Below, piece after piece: positions 9,701 to 24,700 of a stretch of 64,000 nucleotides of DNA (within the stretch, counting starts at the first letter, position 1; each line of letters starts with the position of its first letter). Both the position numbers and the translations under genes were made by a program. The DNA is taken from positions 74,597,524-74,661,523 of the forward strand of contig NC_079321.1 of the NCBI RefSeq assembly GCF_029931775.1, given 5' to 3'. This DNA comes from Euleptes europaea. Its lineage: Eukaryota; Chordata; Lepidosauria; Squamata; Sphaerodactylidae. The notes below the pieces were generated by a model. The model ran no database searches, was not told the origin of the DNA, and saw nothing but the letters and a program-made list of their open reading frames with translations.

Positions 9701-12700
9701 ACTGTCTTGCTGAAATTAATGATAACTAGAAAGAACTTAATTAAATGTTGCTAGTACAATGCAACAGTCTTTGATTTCTCTCCACTGAGAAACTTTTATA
9801 AGTAAAAACTGATAAAAACACAATTCATTTTTAGTTCCCTTTCACTTCAAACTTTTCTCCAGGTTTCCCAAGATAGAGTATTAAAAGGCATTGCTCACGT
9901 GATGGATTTAATCCGATCACTCTAATCCATTTTAAATTAACCTGTATTGATATCATGCTTCAGGGCATCTGCATAGTATTAGCATTTAAAGATGGCCGGT
10001 TTGACATATTTGCTGTACAGTGGACCAATTCAATCTTGATCCCAACCAAACTGGATAGTGCAGATTAACTGGATAAGTATTTTTAACTCTCTCTTTTTTT
10101 TGTGGGGGAGGGGTTAGTTACTTTCTGCAGCATTAAAATCAGCAGGTCTGCTTTGGAGTGAAATGGTTTGTAGAATCATTGGCCTAAGGGAAAAGCTAAA
10201 TCCAATTGATGTCACTGGTAGAATAAAGCCAAAAATTAGCTGGATGTAATAGATGGAAAATTCTAGCAATCTTTTTTTTTGGTAAAAATTAAGTTCTATG
10301 GAGGATATTTTATAACTAAACAAAATTTCCCATTTGTTGATAGCTAGGTATATTTGAGATAGATGGATATAATCATTTTAAAACGGAGTCTAAAGGTTCT
10401 CTTAAAAGTTGGGTCAAGCATGCCTTTAATCTCTCCCACTGAAATCAGTGAAATATTCAAGTATTTGATTTCATAGGGATCGTGTCAAAAAGTTTAAAAA
10501 TATTTAACCTGGAGTGGACTACCCAAATGTCACTTATGAGAAGGAAACATTATTAAACTGCTTTACAGTGCAATCCTAGCAACACTTTCTTGGGAGTAAG
10601 CCCCACTGAATAGGCTTCAGTAGCATTCTGAATAAACCTGGGTAGGTTTCCTCTCCATGTAGAGAAGTGCTTCAGCCTACTGAATGAGACTTAAATGCCT
10701 TATTGAAAGAACTAGATACTGCAGAGAAGACACGGGCTGCAACCCAACTGCTTCATTGGATCATGAACACTGCTTCATTGGATCAAGTCCTAAAAACTGA
10801 ATGAATAACTAAGGCTGTTAGGATGAAGAACTTTATATCCTGATTCGGAACATGAGCACTTAGAAGAAAGTCTCATTCATCTTAGTCGAACATACGTATG
10901 CCCAAGCACTGGTTAACAGTACTTTTTGTATGTGCAAATATATACTGACATATATATGCCTTATATCAGTTGTGAATGAACATTGCCCACTTATTTAAAT
11001 TGCTGCTTTTCTCAGCCAAACACATGGGAGTGAATTTAGGCCTTTGCAGATCATTGCTTCCATATATGTTGCTTGAAAATATTGTAATTTGTGCCAAGCA
11101 TATGCCTTTCTTAGGTGACAGGAGGCACATGTATTCTGTACTCAAGCATAAGCACCTGAGTACAAGAAAGTATTGAAAGAAGTAGTCCTGAATGTATTCA
11201 GAATCAGACTTTTGGCAGTAACGTTTCTTTGAGCGTATGAAGTTTTACTTTATCAGTTTAACTCGTGGGCTTGCTCTGTTAGACTATATGTTTTGTATAT
11301 AGTTGAAGCTACTCAGCCAGGATCAACTCAAGACTATAGAGTGTTTTTGAGAAGGCATCTTTTTCAACAGGTTGCGTTGCCAGAACATCTAATGGAAAGG
11401 TAAGAGAGAGATGAAAGTTTTGCTTTGACTACTTTCAATTTTTTAGAAAACACTGTGTGTGTTGTTAATGGGGAGGGAAGTGAATGAGATTTATATAACA
11501 GCGTAATGAGATTCAACACCTGACATGTCTTTTCAACTGTTTCTCAGGCATAGTGTCAGTTCTGTGATCCGATCAAATTCTCCTACCACAACATCACAGA
11601 TTATGGCCAGGAAAAAAAGAAGAGGGGTAGGTTTCCTCCTAACTATGTTATGAGTGCTATAGTCACATTTATTGTGTCATTTTGTAAAATGTATATTTGC
11701 AGCTTTTATATCCATATCTCATTTTATTTTGGGAATAGATTATTGAGAAAAGGCGTCGAGATCGTATAAATAACAGTTTATCTGAACTGAGGCGGCTTGT
11801 GCCAACGGCGTTTGAAAAACAAGTAAGCATACATAAATATATCTCTATTCTGACTCTCATCTGGCCATGTTGGTTGTTTCATAAAGCTCATTAAAATGAG
11901 TCTTGATGTTTCTGTTCTGTGCCAGATCAGGACACGTCAGTAAAATGCTTTGTTGTGGTAAAACTATTAAAAGGCAAAATCCTCCACAAAGCTGAAAAAC
12001 ATTTCCATTCTCTGCCTTGCTGTTCCCTTAAGGGCAAAAGTGTTTGTGTCGCCTCTGTTCTTTCAATGAATTGCAGGAGTGGGTTTTCTTTCTTTTTTTC
12101 ATGCTTATTGCTTAAAAATGCCCTATTCCCTTCTGGACAAACCTTATTAACAGCATAATAATTTTTCTTATGCTTTCATTCTTTGTTATATACTTAGTCT
12201 GCCTGATATTCAGATGGTGTCATATGAGTTCAGTGTCTGTAATAGTTAGAAAACATCTGCAAAGGAATATAACAATTCTTGCTTGTGCTTTTTCTCGAAG
12301 AATTAATACCTTTTGGCTCTTTAGAAGTACACTTTTTCTGTGTATGTGGAAAAGTATCACACTTTCCAACTCACACAAGAAATCCTTTAGATTCCAAAGC
12401 ATGTGTGCACACCCTCAGAGATGTCAACCCATCCCATTAAAAAAAAAAAAAAGAATTAATTCTCCAGGTTACAGTGTGCCAAAAGTGGCAGTAAGACAGG
12501 CTGAGCACACCGTACCTGAAGTGCCTATATGGAATCCAGGAGGTGTAGTATCTCAGTGAGCTGTGCTCTATATAGAGGGGGAAATTAAATCCTGCCCCTG
12601 TCACAAACCTATATGACCTGGACGAAAATTCCTTTAATATTCCATCCTGGTTGATCAGTTAGATATGCAAGAAAAAAATCCACGCATTAATTCCCTTATA

Positions 12701-15700
12701 ATAGTTAGGTTGTTGCTACGCTATCTTTCCCATATCCAGTTGTAATCATTCCTGGTGCCTGATGGCAGGGGGGAAAGTCACTATGATTTTTTTGGGAAGG
12801 GACAAAAAAGTCTTCCTTGCTATAAGAAGTCTGAAGTTTAATTTAAACCTTGAGATTTCAATTGTTAAAAAATGTATCCTGGGTTTTCCAAATTCAACAA
12901 GTTTACCTTAAAACTGCTTTGGAGGAATCAGTTTGGAGATTGTGGCTGGTAGATGCCTTGCTTACACAGAAGAAAGCAGGAATACAGCAAGTAATTAGCA
13001 TGCATCGGTATAATTATTTGACAGGGTTTGAGAGAAACTGTATAAATTAAAACCTCATTTTACAAGTTCTCCACCACTTCCGCTCAAGTAGTTTGTGGAA
13101 TAACAACAAACATTTGACTTAAATCAATTCCATTAAGAGTTAATACATGCTTTAAAAACAAGCTCTTATTTATCTATACTACATACAATGTTCTAAGTTT
13201 TTCCAACTTCTCTATCAGGGTGGGGAAATTATATAAATTATAGTTGGGTAGAGTAAATTACACGGCAGGCCTGTTGTGCAGAGAAGACACTGCGTTAGGC
13301 ATGAGGCAGCCGTAAAAAGCTGACAGAGCAGGCAAAACTCCACTTGTGCTACCCAGGCTACGTAAAGCAATTTGCAAAGCAGCACCATTTAGCTTTGGCA
13401 GCATGGAAGAATAGGGTCTAGTCAAAGAAACTGGGACAAGAGACAACAGTTGTTTGTGGTTTTCAAGAAGTAAACAATGCAATGGGACAAACACTATGAA
13501 GCAAGGTCTCCAGACACCCTTTCCTTTGAAATTGCCTAGCAGTGAGGTTTTTACTCAGCCGTCACCAACAGTTGTATTGGGACTGTGGAAAAGATTAGCA
13601 CAGATAGTATCCAATCCAATTTATTAATGTTTTGGTTACAGACCTTAACAATGTTCAGATTAAAACCATACACAATGTAGAACCCACAACACCCAGAGTT
13701 ACATGAATAAAATGTTTAAAATGTTACAGGCAGCTACATATATACATATTTGTTACTGAATTGGATGTTATAGTTCTCCTAAAATTATTCTTTCTGCGTC
13801 AGCTTTGGGGTCTAATTTTCAACAAATTTCTTCCTTAGCTTAGAAGCTAACATGATATAAAAGGCCACACTAAGTGTGATCTTTGGATTGACGTCTGCCA
13901 TTAAAAAACTAACTCGGCCCTCAACTGTGTCTAAAACATCTGGGATGTGCTGGGTTAATTTAAAACGAATAGAGTTATAAAATGAGCAACTAAACAAAAT
14001 GTGAGGGAGATCCTCTATTAAACCTGAGGAGCAGGGGCATAGTGTTAGATTATGAGGAATTTTTTTATATCTACCATGGGTGAATGCTGAAGGCATCGTT
14101 TGGAATCGTGCCGTAGTAAATGCTCTCCTTAACCCTGGGTCCGAAAGTTGCGTTAGGTAGTTTGAAAAGAACTTATTCAATTTGAATAATGGATACCATG
14201 GAGAACTTGGACTTTTGTATTAGGGCACAGATAAAAGTACACATTGTAATTTAGTGTGTGAGTGTGGATTTTAAAGAACATTTTCTTAAACAATCCAAGA
14301 ACCCCAGACACACAAAATCTATAACTACCTTGGCACTGTGCATATTAACTGTAAGAAACCACAGTGGGAGGAGAGGAAGTAAGAATGACTTTCATATGAT
14401 TTGCCACGGCTCGTCTCTTTTTTGTTACAGTTTTTGATTAGCCTTCTTTATCAGATGTATTTATCAGATGATTAATTAAAATATTTATGTCCCATGTATC
14501 ACTTGTGGCTTAAGGTGACTTACAATGCAAGGATTACAAATATTAAAACATGGTAAAATCTCCTTTATTTCCAGGAAAATTGGCTGCAGCTTAAACCCCA
14601 TTTAATAACTCTCACAAATAAAGTGGCCTTAGTGTGCCTCCTACTTCTTTGGAAGCGGGAGCCACTATAGGGAAGGAATGGGTTCTAGTAGACACCGAAC
14701 AGGCAACATTAAGTGGCAATACAACAAGAATGTGTAAGTTGAAAGAGTGTAGATGATGCATGGGGGTATATGAGGAGAGACAGTTCTTCACGTATGTGGG
14801 TCCTATGCTGCAGAGGGCTTTAAAGGTTATAGTCAGAAACCTGAATTGAACTTGGAAATAGACTGGTTGATAATTTTTTTTTTTGCCATTAAGTCATATC
14901 TGGCTTCTGGCATCCCTGGTGGGATTTTCAAGGCAAGAGATGTTCAGAGGTGGTTTGCCATTGCCTGCCTCTGCGTCACAACCCTGGTATTCCTTGGAAG
15001 TCTCCCATCCAAATACTTGCCAGGTTCAACCCTGCTTAGCTTCTGAGATCTGGAGACCAAGCCCTACCAGGAAAGGCTGAGGGACTTGGGAATGTTCAGT
15101 CTGAAAAAGAGGAGATTGAGGGGGGACAGGATTGCTCTCTTTAAGTACTTGAAAGGCCGTCACATAAAGGAGGGCAGAGAGCTGTTTCTGTTGGCAGTAG
15201 AGGATAGGACTCGCAATAATAGGTGCAAATTACAGGAGGAAAGGTACTGGCTGGATGTTAGGGAAAACATTTTTTTACAGTGAGAGTAGTTCAGCAGTGG
15301 AATTGGCTGCCTAGGGAGGTGGTGAGCTCCCCCTCTCTGGCCGTCTTCAAGCAGTGGCTGGACAAACACTTGTTAGGGATGCCCTAGGCTGATGCTGTAT
15401 TGAGCAGGGGGTTGAACTAGATGGCCTGTATGGCCCCTTCCAGCTCTATATCTGACAAGATCAGACTAGTCTAGGCTAACCAGGTCAGGGCAGTAGACAG
15501 TCGTCAAGTGACAGCTGACTTATGGCGACCCTGTAGGGTTTTCAGGGCAAGAGAAATTCGGAAGTGATTTACCATTGCCTGCCTCTGTGTCACAACCCTG
15601 GCATTCCTTGGAGGTCTCCCATCCAAATATTAGCCAGGGCCAACCCTGCTTCTTCTGAGATCTTCTGAGATCTGACAAGATCAGGCTATCCTGGGGCTAT

Positions 15701-18700
15701 CCTGTAAGTTAGGCCTTGACGATAGCTGGGCTGCTGTGTTCTGAACTAGCTTGTCTTTATACATCACTATAAAATGCCAGTTTCACCCTGAATATTAGAA
15801 TTCTGATCTGATGTAATCCAAGGCACCCAGAGGACAGGTGTAGAAGTATATCACAAAGATAAACAGTTGACTACAAAAAGAAACATTCAGAGTTGGATCC
15901 AGGCTAGCACTTGCATGAGTAGAACATGCTTCTGTTTACTCAAGAGGAACTCTGCATTTTCTGCAGATTTCCCCCTTGAGCTGCAGTCTTCCGCATCCTC
16001 CAAGCTTCAGGAGAGATTTTCAGGGAGCACAAGGGACTACAGCAGGAAGATGGAAGTGGGTAAGGTCTGTATCATGAGCAAGAGATCAGTTTTTAAGCAG
16101 AAATACCAAAAACATTTCTTTTGAGAAGCTGGCCAAATGCTCATAGCAGTCATGGAAAATTGTTGTACAAAACTTCAAATTGCAGCCTTCTACTTCTTGG
16201 CTGTTCTCAAAAATACAAGAACAATTAACAGCGATGACAAAAGCCCTACTTTTATCCATAAGTAGTAACATTTAAATATTTAAGGTTTCTAGCATCACCC
16301 TGAATTTTGCATCATATCTTGAATACACCTTATTAGAAGTAACATTCACTGGAACATCCTTATAATTTATGTATTAATTTACTTCATTTATACCCAATTT
16401 TTCTCCCCGGGGGACCCAAAGTGACTTATATTGTTATCCTCTCCCACATTATGTCCAGACAACCCTGTGAGGGAGGTTAGGCTGAGATTGTGTGACTGAC
16501 CCAAGGTCACCCAGCGAGCTTCCATGGAAGAGTGGGGATTCAAACCTGGGTCTCCCAGATCCTAGTCCAACACTCAAACCGCTACACCACATTGGTGCTT
16601 GCTTACTTACAAATTCTTTAGGGTCAGGACAGTCGCAGTTGCTTGCACTGTTTAGGCTGGCCTAGTTCAGGTCTCATTAAAGTGACAAAGCACTGATTCA
16701 TACATGGAAGAACATCTTTTGATCTCTAGTGAATGTGTTTTGATATGAGATGACAAAGCTCTGTTTGTGGCAATTGATCAAGGATGGTTACGATGTCAGT
16801 TAGCCTTGGATTTCACTAATAAAAACTAATTACACAACTGTAATAATCTAATGCAGGGTTCCCCAACGCAGCACCCGTGGGTGCCACAATGCCAGCTAAC
16901 ACCTTTCCTGGTGCTCACTTAGTGTTTTAAGAAAGTGGGCAGGGCCAGGTGGTTCTTTTGCCCAGCAGGGCTTCTGATTGGCCATTGGAGATCAGATTGG
17001 ATGTGCAGATTTTTTAAAAAAGTTGCCTCTGTAGTAGCAGTCAGCACAGCACAAGGATCTTCACTGCATGACCAAACAAAAGCGGTGCGTGCACCAGAAA
17101 CTATTTTTAAACAATACATTAATTTCAAAAGGCATCCTGTTAAATAGAACTTCTGCCTTAAATGTTGAAGTGTTACTTTTAGAGTTATGCATAAGCTCAT
17201 GTCCTGACATTTTGTTGTTGGCTCTGCCTCCTGTGGCCGCCAATTACAGGTTGCACCCACCATGCTGGATTAGAATTCCAACAGTGCCCACAGGCTGGAA
17301 AAGGTTGGGGACCCCTGATCTAATGGGTAGAAATTTGTAGCTTCCGGGGGCTCTTAGGCTTGAACAATATCCACGACAGCCGCAGACCCCTTTGTTTAAT
17401 CAAAATCATATATATAATGTGGAGTGTGGGGCCCAATTTTTAGAGCAGAAGGGGACACATGGTTTACCACCCTGTAGCTTCTCTTCAAATGAAGCTCGTA
17501 CCCTTGCTGGCCTCCAGTATCAGAGAAGAGTTGGCTGTCTGTTTGCTCCTTTTCACCCAAAAGGAAGATTCAGCTCCCTCTAAACATGTGCCCGCTTTCC
17601 TCTCAAAAGTGGATTCTTACCCCTGTTTTTATTTGTAATTGAGATAGACACTACTGCCACCTGGGATGGCAACTTAGTTATGTTTGTCCAAGGTGATACC
17701 TGTTGATGGAAGCAGAAATAAAGACTCCTGGGCTTCTGCACAGGGTGAGGAGTGGTAAAGCAGTCCTGCAGGTTTGGACAGGGAAGAGCTGATTACTGTT
17801 GTAAAAGGGAAATGAACTTGTGACACTCGAGCTATGGTGGACCCATGTCATCACCCATGATGGCACAACATATCTCCCTCCAGCCTCTTTAAAACCTTGC
17901 CAACCTTGCCTTTAAAATTTCAATTGATTTTTTTTTTTTTTGGGGTCTTCCAGCAGCATAGTGAATAACTCTAGATAATCAAAGTTGAAGGAGAAAACAG
18001 CCATTTTTTACTGCACTAAGGTCAACACCATGGAGAAAGACTGGAGTTTCACTCCACCCTGATTAAATTTGGCTAGTTATCCTTACCATTTGGGGAGAAA
18101 TTGCTCTGACAATGCCTCTTAAAATAGAACAAGGGTCCCCAACGTGGTGCTCACTGTCTCCTTTTCTGGTGCCCTCCAAGTGGTTTTAGGAAGTGGGTGG
18201 GGCCAGGTAGGGCTTTTGCCCAGCAAGGATTTTTATTGACTATTAGAGATTTAATTGGCTGTGCAGATTTTAAAAAAAATATTGCTTTGGCAGCAGCTGC
18301 CACCACAGCACGAGGATCTGTACTGTGTTACTGAAGTTAAGCTGTGGCTTTCATTGTGGGGCTGGCTCCTCCTCCTGCAGCAGCCATTTTGTTCCTGCGC
18401 CCATCGTGCTGGGTCAGAATTTCTAATGTTCCCATGAAGTGAAAAAGGTTGGGGACCTCCTGCAATAGATTTGGTCATTAGTTTGGCATCTGTGGGGTGA
18501 CTAGATTTTTTGTGTTGCATTCCTCCCAAACAGGAGCTTAAAGATAGTTCTGGTAGGCTCCACTTCCATTGTTTGAGAATAATCGCCTTAATAAGCTGCT
18601 TATTATAGAGCATCTTCATGTTTTGGCTTTCTCTTGTTGGTTGATTTTTAGGGCCTAACTATATGTTACAAAGTCCTTGTTTTCCCTCCTGTTGATAAGT

Positions 18701-21700
18701 CTTCCAATTGGGACTCCCTGTGGTAGCTGTTTTAGGTCAGAAATGTTATGAAGAGGACAAGGCTTAAGTTTTCTCGCTCCCAACCTGTGTGCCATGGCTC
18801 CAATCCAAACTGGGTCCACGTGCACCTGAGAATTAAGTTCTGAGCGTGGAATTTTCAAAGCACATCTGGTCAACAGGACTGGGGCAAACATGCAGGGAAC
18901 ATGAGGACTTTTAACATATAGTTGGCACTTGGTCCATTTCAAAAGACTAGTATACCTGCTTCTTTTTGGTCTAAGAAAACCAGTATGGACTACTAAAGAG
19001 ATGGACTTGAATAGCTCTAGTTTCAAACCCTAGTGCATTTCATTGCACTTGTGATAACTTTCCAGTGGACTATGCCTTTCGAGGTTTTGTGTGGCTCTCA
19101 GAACTGGAGTGGATCTTTGTACCTTGTTTTAAAATGGCTTAATTTTTTTTTTGCAGGAGTCTCCATATGCGCACACCCTGTACCTTTTCTCCTTGCCTGT
19201 ACTATTATGTACCACTCTAAGTGTGTGCACAGTTGTCATGGTAGATGCTGTGATATAGTGCTTGTACTAAAAAAATAATGATCTGGGATGCAGATGCTCT
19301 GTAGAAGAGTTAAGCTGAGAATGCTGTAATGGTTGGGAAAATTGAAAACATAAGATGGAGCTCAAAAGAGAGTATACCAAATCAAAGCACACAATACTCT
19401 TAAGCCTTTATTGGTTGTGCCTCTTATCTTAAAGGGATCTGCCAAATTAGAAAAAGCAGAAATCCTGCAAATGACAGTCGATCATTTGAAGATGCTCCAG
19501 GCAACAGGCGGGAAAGGTAAGGAACTGATTTTTGCACTGCTTCTAATATTAGCTGGGGAAAAACTTAGCAAACGCTCCTTTTGACAAGCCGGGATAGGCA
19601 GTTCTAGATTAAAGAAGTGGAAATCAATGCTAAAGGCAGGACTGAACTCGTGGGAAAGAACTACTGGGACAAAAGAAACACTTGACCCTGGGCTTGTGTT
19701 TGCTTTCATAACACTGTGGGAGAGTAAAGGGCTCCATTCAGAGGCAGCCCAGTCAGAGGTTTGTTTGGGGTTTCCAAGAGCACTGAGATCAGCACAAGGG
19801 AGACAAAATAAATCCCCCAAACATAAACAAGGAGGGCTTCAGCAACAATTGTGTAGAAAGGAACAAAACGAAAGTTAAAATTCATTATGCAGCTGCTATA
19901 CCACAGGAAGTGGCTTCAGAGGAAACATTCCTTATTGTTTATGTATTGCATTTTGTTTTAGAAAAAGTGTTTTCCGTGCAAAATTACGCTGTGCCATTCA
20001 TTCACCAGGGCAACATCTATGCTTGGGTCTTCTGGGTGTTTGACAGTTAAGGAGACACCGGGTCTAATAATAATAAAAAAGAACATTCCACAGTCAGTGC
20101 TCATTCTGTGTGCCTTCATTTGCATTAGGCGCAGTAAGGAATTTAAACACATGCAGTTTTATGCTTAGCCATGAGTTTCCTGGATAGCCTTATAAGTGCT
20201 ATTCTCTTGGCCTCAGTCCCTCCTCCCTCTGACTATATTGCCTGTAAAAATAACCATCCTTGCTTTCCTCATCTGAGAGTACATTTAAGGTGGTGGGGAG
20301 AAGGTTGCATGTGGGTAAGAGGGCCTGCCTCTTCCCATCCCGCTGTATGGGCTGGCTGGTGTGTCACCAACCAAGGTCTGCCCTTTCTTTCGTTGTCTGT
20401 GGCTTGAGGTACTGATAGAGGCTACTGGTAATTGTGTAGCGCTCCTTCACATACTTCCTTCCCAGCCTGCTAACTGACTTTAACCCAATCAGGAGTTTCT
20501 GGTCTGTTGACAAGCAGCGGCCACCCTGAGTGAATTAGTCCAACTCAATGAGATCTTTAGAAGAAAAAGATCTTTATTTACTAAATATAGTCTTGATTCA
20601 CTAGAGCACAAGAGTACTGGAAGAACTATACCAAATCACTACAGGGTGTTACATAACCAAGAAAACAAACACAAACATGAGACTTAAGTTCTGCAAGATA
20701 CTGGTGTTAACTTTGACATTTCCTCCTGTGAAATGGACAGAAGTTTGCTGGAGCTTTGAAAGAGAGGCTGATCAAGGTAGACTTCACCCCATTTCTCCCC
20801 ATTCCCTGGTTCTCACACTTTCTCACAGTGTGTTACACCTTTTTAACCCTTCCTCTTCCAGCTGAAAGGGTTTCACTTTAACCTAACATGGAATTGGGTT
20901 TGGGTCCCCATGTGTGCAGCCTTGCACCCTTCTCCAATCATATCAAGGGGCACATTCCTCCAGCGTGGTGTAGTGGTTAAGAGCGGAGGACTCTAATCTG
21001 GAGAACCAGGTTTGATTCCCCACTCCTACACATGAAGTCAGCTGGGTGACCTTGGGCTAGTCACAGTTCTCTCAGAATCAAAGCCCCACCTACCTCACAA
21101 GGTACCTGTTGTGGGGAGAGGAAGGGATGGTGATTGTAAGCTGTTTTGAGAATCCTTAAAGGTAGAGAAAAGGTAGAGGAAAAACTCCTCCTCCTCCTCT
21201 GGTATAACTCAGGATATCCAAATAACCATCTGTCTTGTCCATCTCCATCCTGTCTATCAGTCTCCAAAAAGAAGTCATTTCCTCTCAGCCTGAAATCTGA
21301 GGAGTGTATTGCATGGTGTAGTGGTTAAGTGCGATGGTTTGAAGCTGTGGACTCTGATCTGGAGAATAGGGTTTGATTCCCCACTCCTCCACATGAGTGG
21401 TGGAAGCTAATATGGTGAACTGGATTTGTTTCCCCACTCCTACACACGAAGCCAGCTGGGTGACCTTGGGCTAGTCACACTCTCTCAGCCTCACCTACCT
21501 CACAGGGTGTCTGTTGTGGGGAGGGGAAGAGAAGGCAATTATAAGCCTGTTTGATTCTTCCTTAGGTGGTAGAGAAAGTTGGCATATAAAAACCAACTCT
21601 TCTTCTTCTTCCCAGGAAGAAGATTAGGGCTTCTCTGAGCGTTAATAAAGGTATCACCATTCCTTTATCACAACAATGCCTGCTTGGTTTACAGAGTTGT

Positions 21701-24700
21701 GAAAACTTGAGATAATGTATATGGTTCTTTGAATGGTCACATACACAACATAAATGCTAAGATTTATCATTAGACAGGGTTTCAGGTGCCAGGGAGATTA
21801 CACTCACTTTTCTTAAGCAAGGCATTAGTCTTTTTAGAACAGCTTATCTCACAGATCTGTTGTGAGGATACATAACCAATTTTGAGTTTTTGAAGGAAAC
21901 GTGGTTATGGATGTGATATATCATATCCTAAATTTCCTCTGCACTTTTTTCCAATTCCTTTCCCTCTGCCAATTCCTTCCCCTCTCCCTTCAAACTCAGA
22001 CACTGCATACAGACTAGATGTTGCATATATCTAATTATTTAATCATTTGCATACTTATACTGAGCAAAGAATGTGAGTTCCCTTTGTACAGCGCTGGTTT
22101 TTTTTTAAGGGCATAGGATTTCAACCTTTAACCATAGCTGCTTTTTCATGTGAGGCTGCATATCTATGTGTCACATTTTTCTCAGGTTCAGCCTTGGGTT
22201 CAGTCATAGACATGTTCTGAAAGCTCTGTCCTTCATGGGGGCCTAATCTGGATCAGGACTACAGCGTACAGAAATAAGGGGCTTAGACCTTCCAACAGCA
22301 TTGTTTTCCTTACAGTAACAGCCCTTAGGAACTACTGGTTGCTCAGCTGAGGAGAGTGACATGCAACTGGGGCAAATAGCAGCTCCTCGGCTAAATGGTG
22401 TGTGTGTGGGGGGGAGAGGGATGGATAGATCTTAGCTTCCTCTCACTGCATGCTTCATTTCTGATCTGAATAGACTCCCCCAAATCTGGGAAGCACAAAA
22501 ACTCCCTGAATATGTCTGTGACCTGAACTGGGCACCTACCTGGGAAAATATAAAGTGTAGTTAATGTTTTCTGCTAATGTCATTTGTTTGGCAAGCAGTT
22601 TGTTGGGGAAAAGCAGACACTTATTACTAACGGTAACGTGGCAGCTATTTTTAATTTGAATGATAGTCTCTAACATGGTTATGGAGTTGAAATGTCCTAC
22701 TCATTAAATTTTTATGGCCCTTTAAACATGTGTGTCTGTGTGTGTGAGCGAGAGTGAAGTGCTGTCAAGTCGCTTCCGACTCATGGCGACCCTATGAATC
22801 AGTGTCCTCCTAAATGTCCTATCTTTGACAGCCTTGCTCAGATCTTGCAAATTGAGGGCTGTGGCCTCCTTTATCGAGTCAAACCATCTCTTGTTGGGTC
22901 TTCCTCTTTTCCTGCTGCCCTCAACTTTTCCTACTTTAAACATACATGGTCTTAAAGATGGGCATTGCCCTTTACTGTTTATTGTCATACTGAAACATTG
23001 CATCTAGGCCGTTCTCTCTGAGACACTGACTTCAGTGGGCATAGAAGGATGTGACTCGGCTTAGTATTGCACTGTGAATCCCCTACAGACTTCCCTCAGC
23101 ATTTTGCTTATGAAATGTTGGATCTGGGGAGTTGGGAAATCTCACTCTTTTTTAAAAAGAGAATTAACATTCCCCCACATTCTGTGCTAAATAAAGAGAA
23201 TTAACTACTGCTACGTATCATTGTAGATAAAATTTACTGGGAAAAGGCAATTAATTATCAGCAGTGTGCATAGCTGTAGGGTTTGTTGCATACTGCCACA
23301 GCATTATAAGCTGAAAAGTTTCAGTAAGCTAGCATTAATCAGAAACTACAGACATATCAAATTTCATCCCATTAAATTTCTTTTGGGTTTATGTGAAACA
23401 TAGTAAAAAGAGAGCTTGTATATTTATTGGAGGGCAAGAATCCTCAGGGTACAGCTTTAGAAACAAAACAAAACTGTTTCCAAATATTGATAAGTGGATT
23501 TGGAAGGCAGGGCATGTAACAATGAACAGTGAACAAAACGATGACTTACAATCACCTGTTGGAAAGGAAATATATGCATTTATATTTCAATATATTACAA
23601 TAGCGGTAATTTATTAATTATTGGAACAAGGTTTACCCATTAGGGAATTTAAAACAGATATCAGTTATATAAAATTTTGATAGAAATTGATGATTGTAAA
23701 ATGGTATTCTGTTAAAATGGAGTATAGAAATTCTCTAATTTAATCTTTTCTTAGATGTAAACTTTGATTATGCTCAGAGTTGTTCTTTTATATTTGTGTT
23801 AAGTAAAAAGCAGCAGCTTGGGTCTTTCTGCATGCCAGGTTTATAAAAGTATGTCTCTTTATGGCTGCAATGATATAGAGAATTGGGGGATGATCTCACA
23901 ATAGGAAAATTGCAGGTCTAAAAGAACTCTTCTTTTAGCTGTCTGATGTTCATATTGTTTTAAGAATCAGTCAACTTTCAATAGAAATTGATCTGTTCCA
24001 ACACAGTTTATTTGTCAGGAGTATTTTTCTGTTGTCCCTCTGAGAGACAGGTGTTCTTTTCTGCTTTCTGTCCTGTTGTTCTGAAGCATGCAGCTGAAGT
24101 TAAGGCTATGTAAACCTGGCAAATGATCTTAATCTGTGCTGGATACCTTGATTGCTACTGTATGAAAAGGTGACCTAGGCCCACTGGCACACGGTGATAG
24201 CAGGGGAGACTGCATGACTAGGCAATTAAACTGCCCCTTTTGCCATCAAGTCACAGCTGATGTATGGCGACCCCATAGGGTTTTCAAGGCAAAAGACGTT
24301 CAGAGATGGTTTGCTATTGCCTGCCTCTGCGTCATGATCCTGGTATTCCTTCAAGGTCTCCCATCCAAATACTAGTCAGAGTCAGGGCTGAGAGTGTGTG
24401 ACTGGCACGAGTGGGGATTCGAACCTGGGTTTCCCATCTCCTAGTCTGATACTTTAACCATGCTGGCTCTCTGGCATTTGAAAATTTTAATGAAAGCCAT
24501 GAGAAACCTTTTTAAACTCTAATGAATACAAATACGAAAGCCTTTACTGGCATTAAAAGGGAAAACGTACAGTAGAGTTTACAGTAAAAACATGATATAA
24601 AGTATGCAGGTATCATATGGAAAAGTTTACTATAAAATCATTTTTATAAGAACATACAAATCCCACTAGATTGGTTACTTGGTTATTTAATCCTGAGTTA

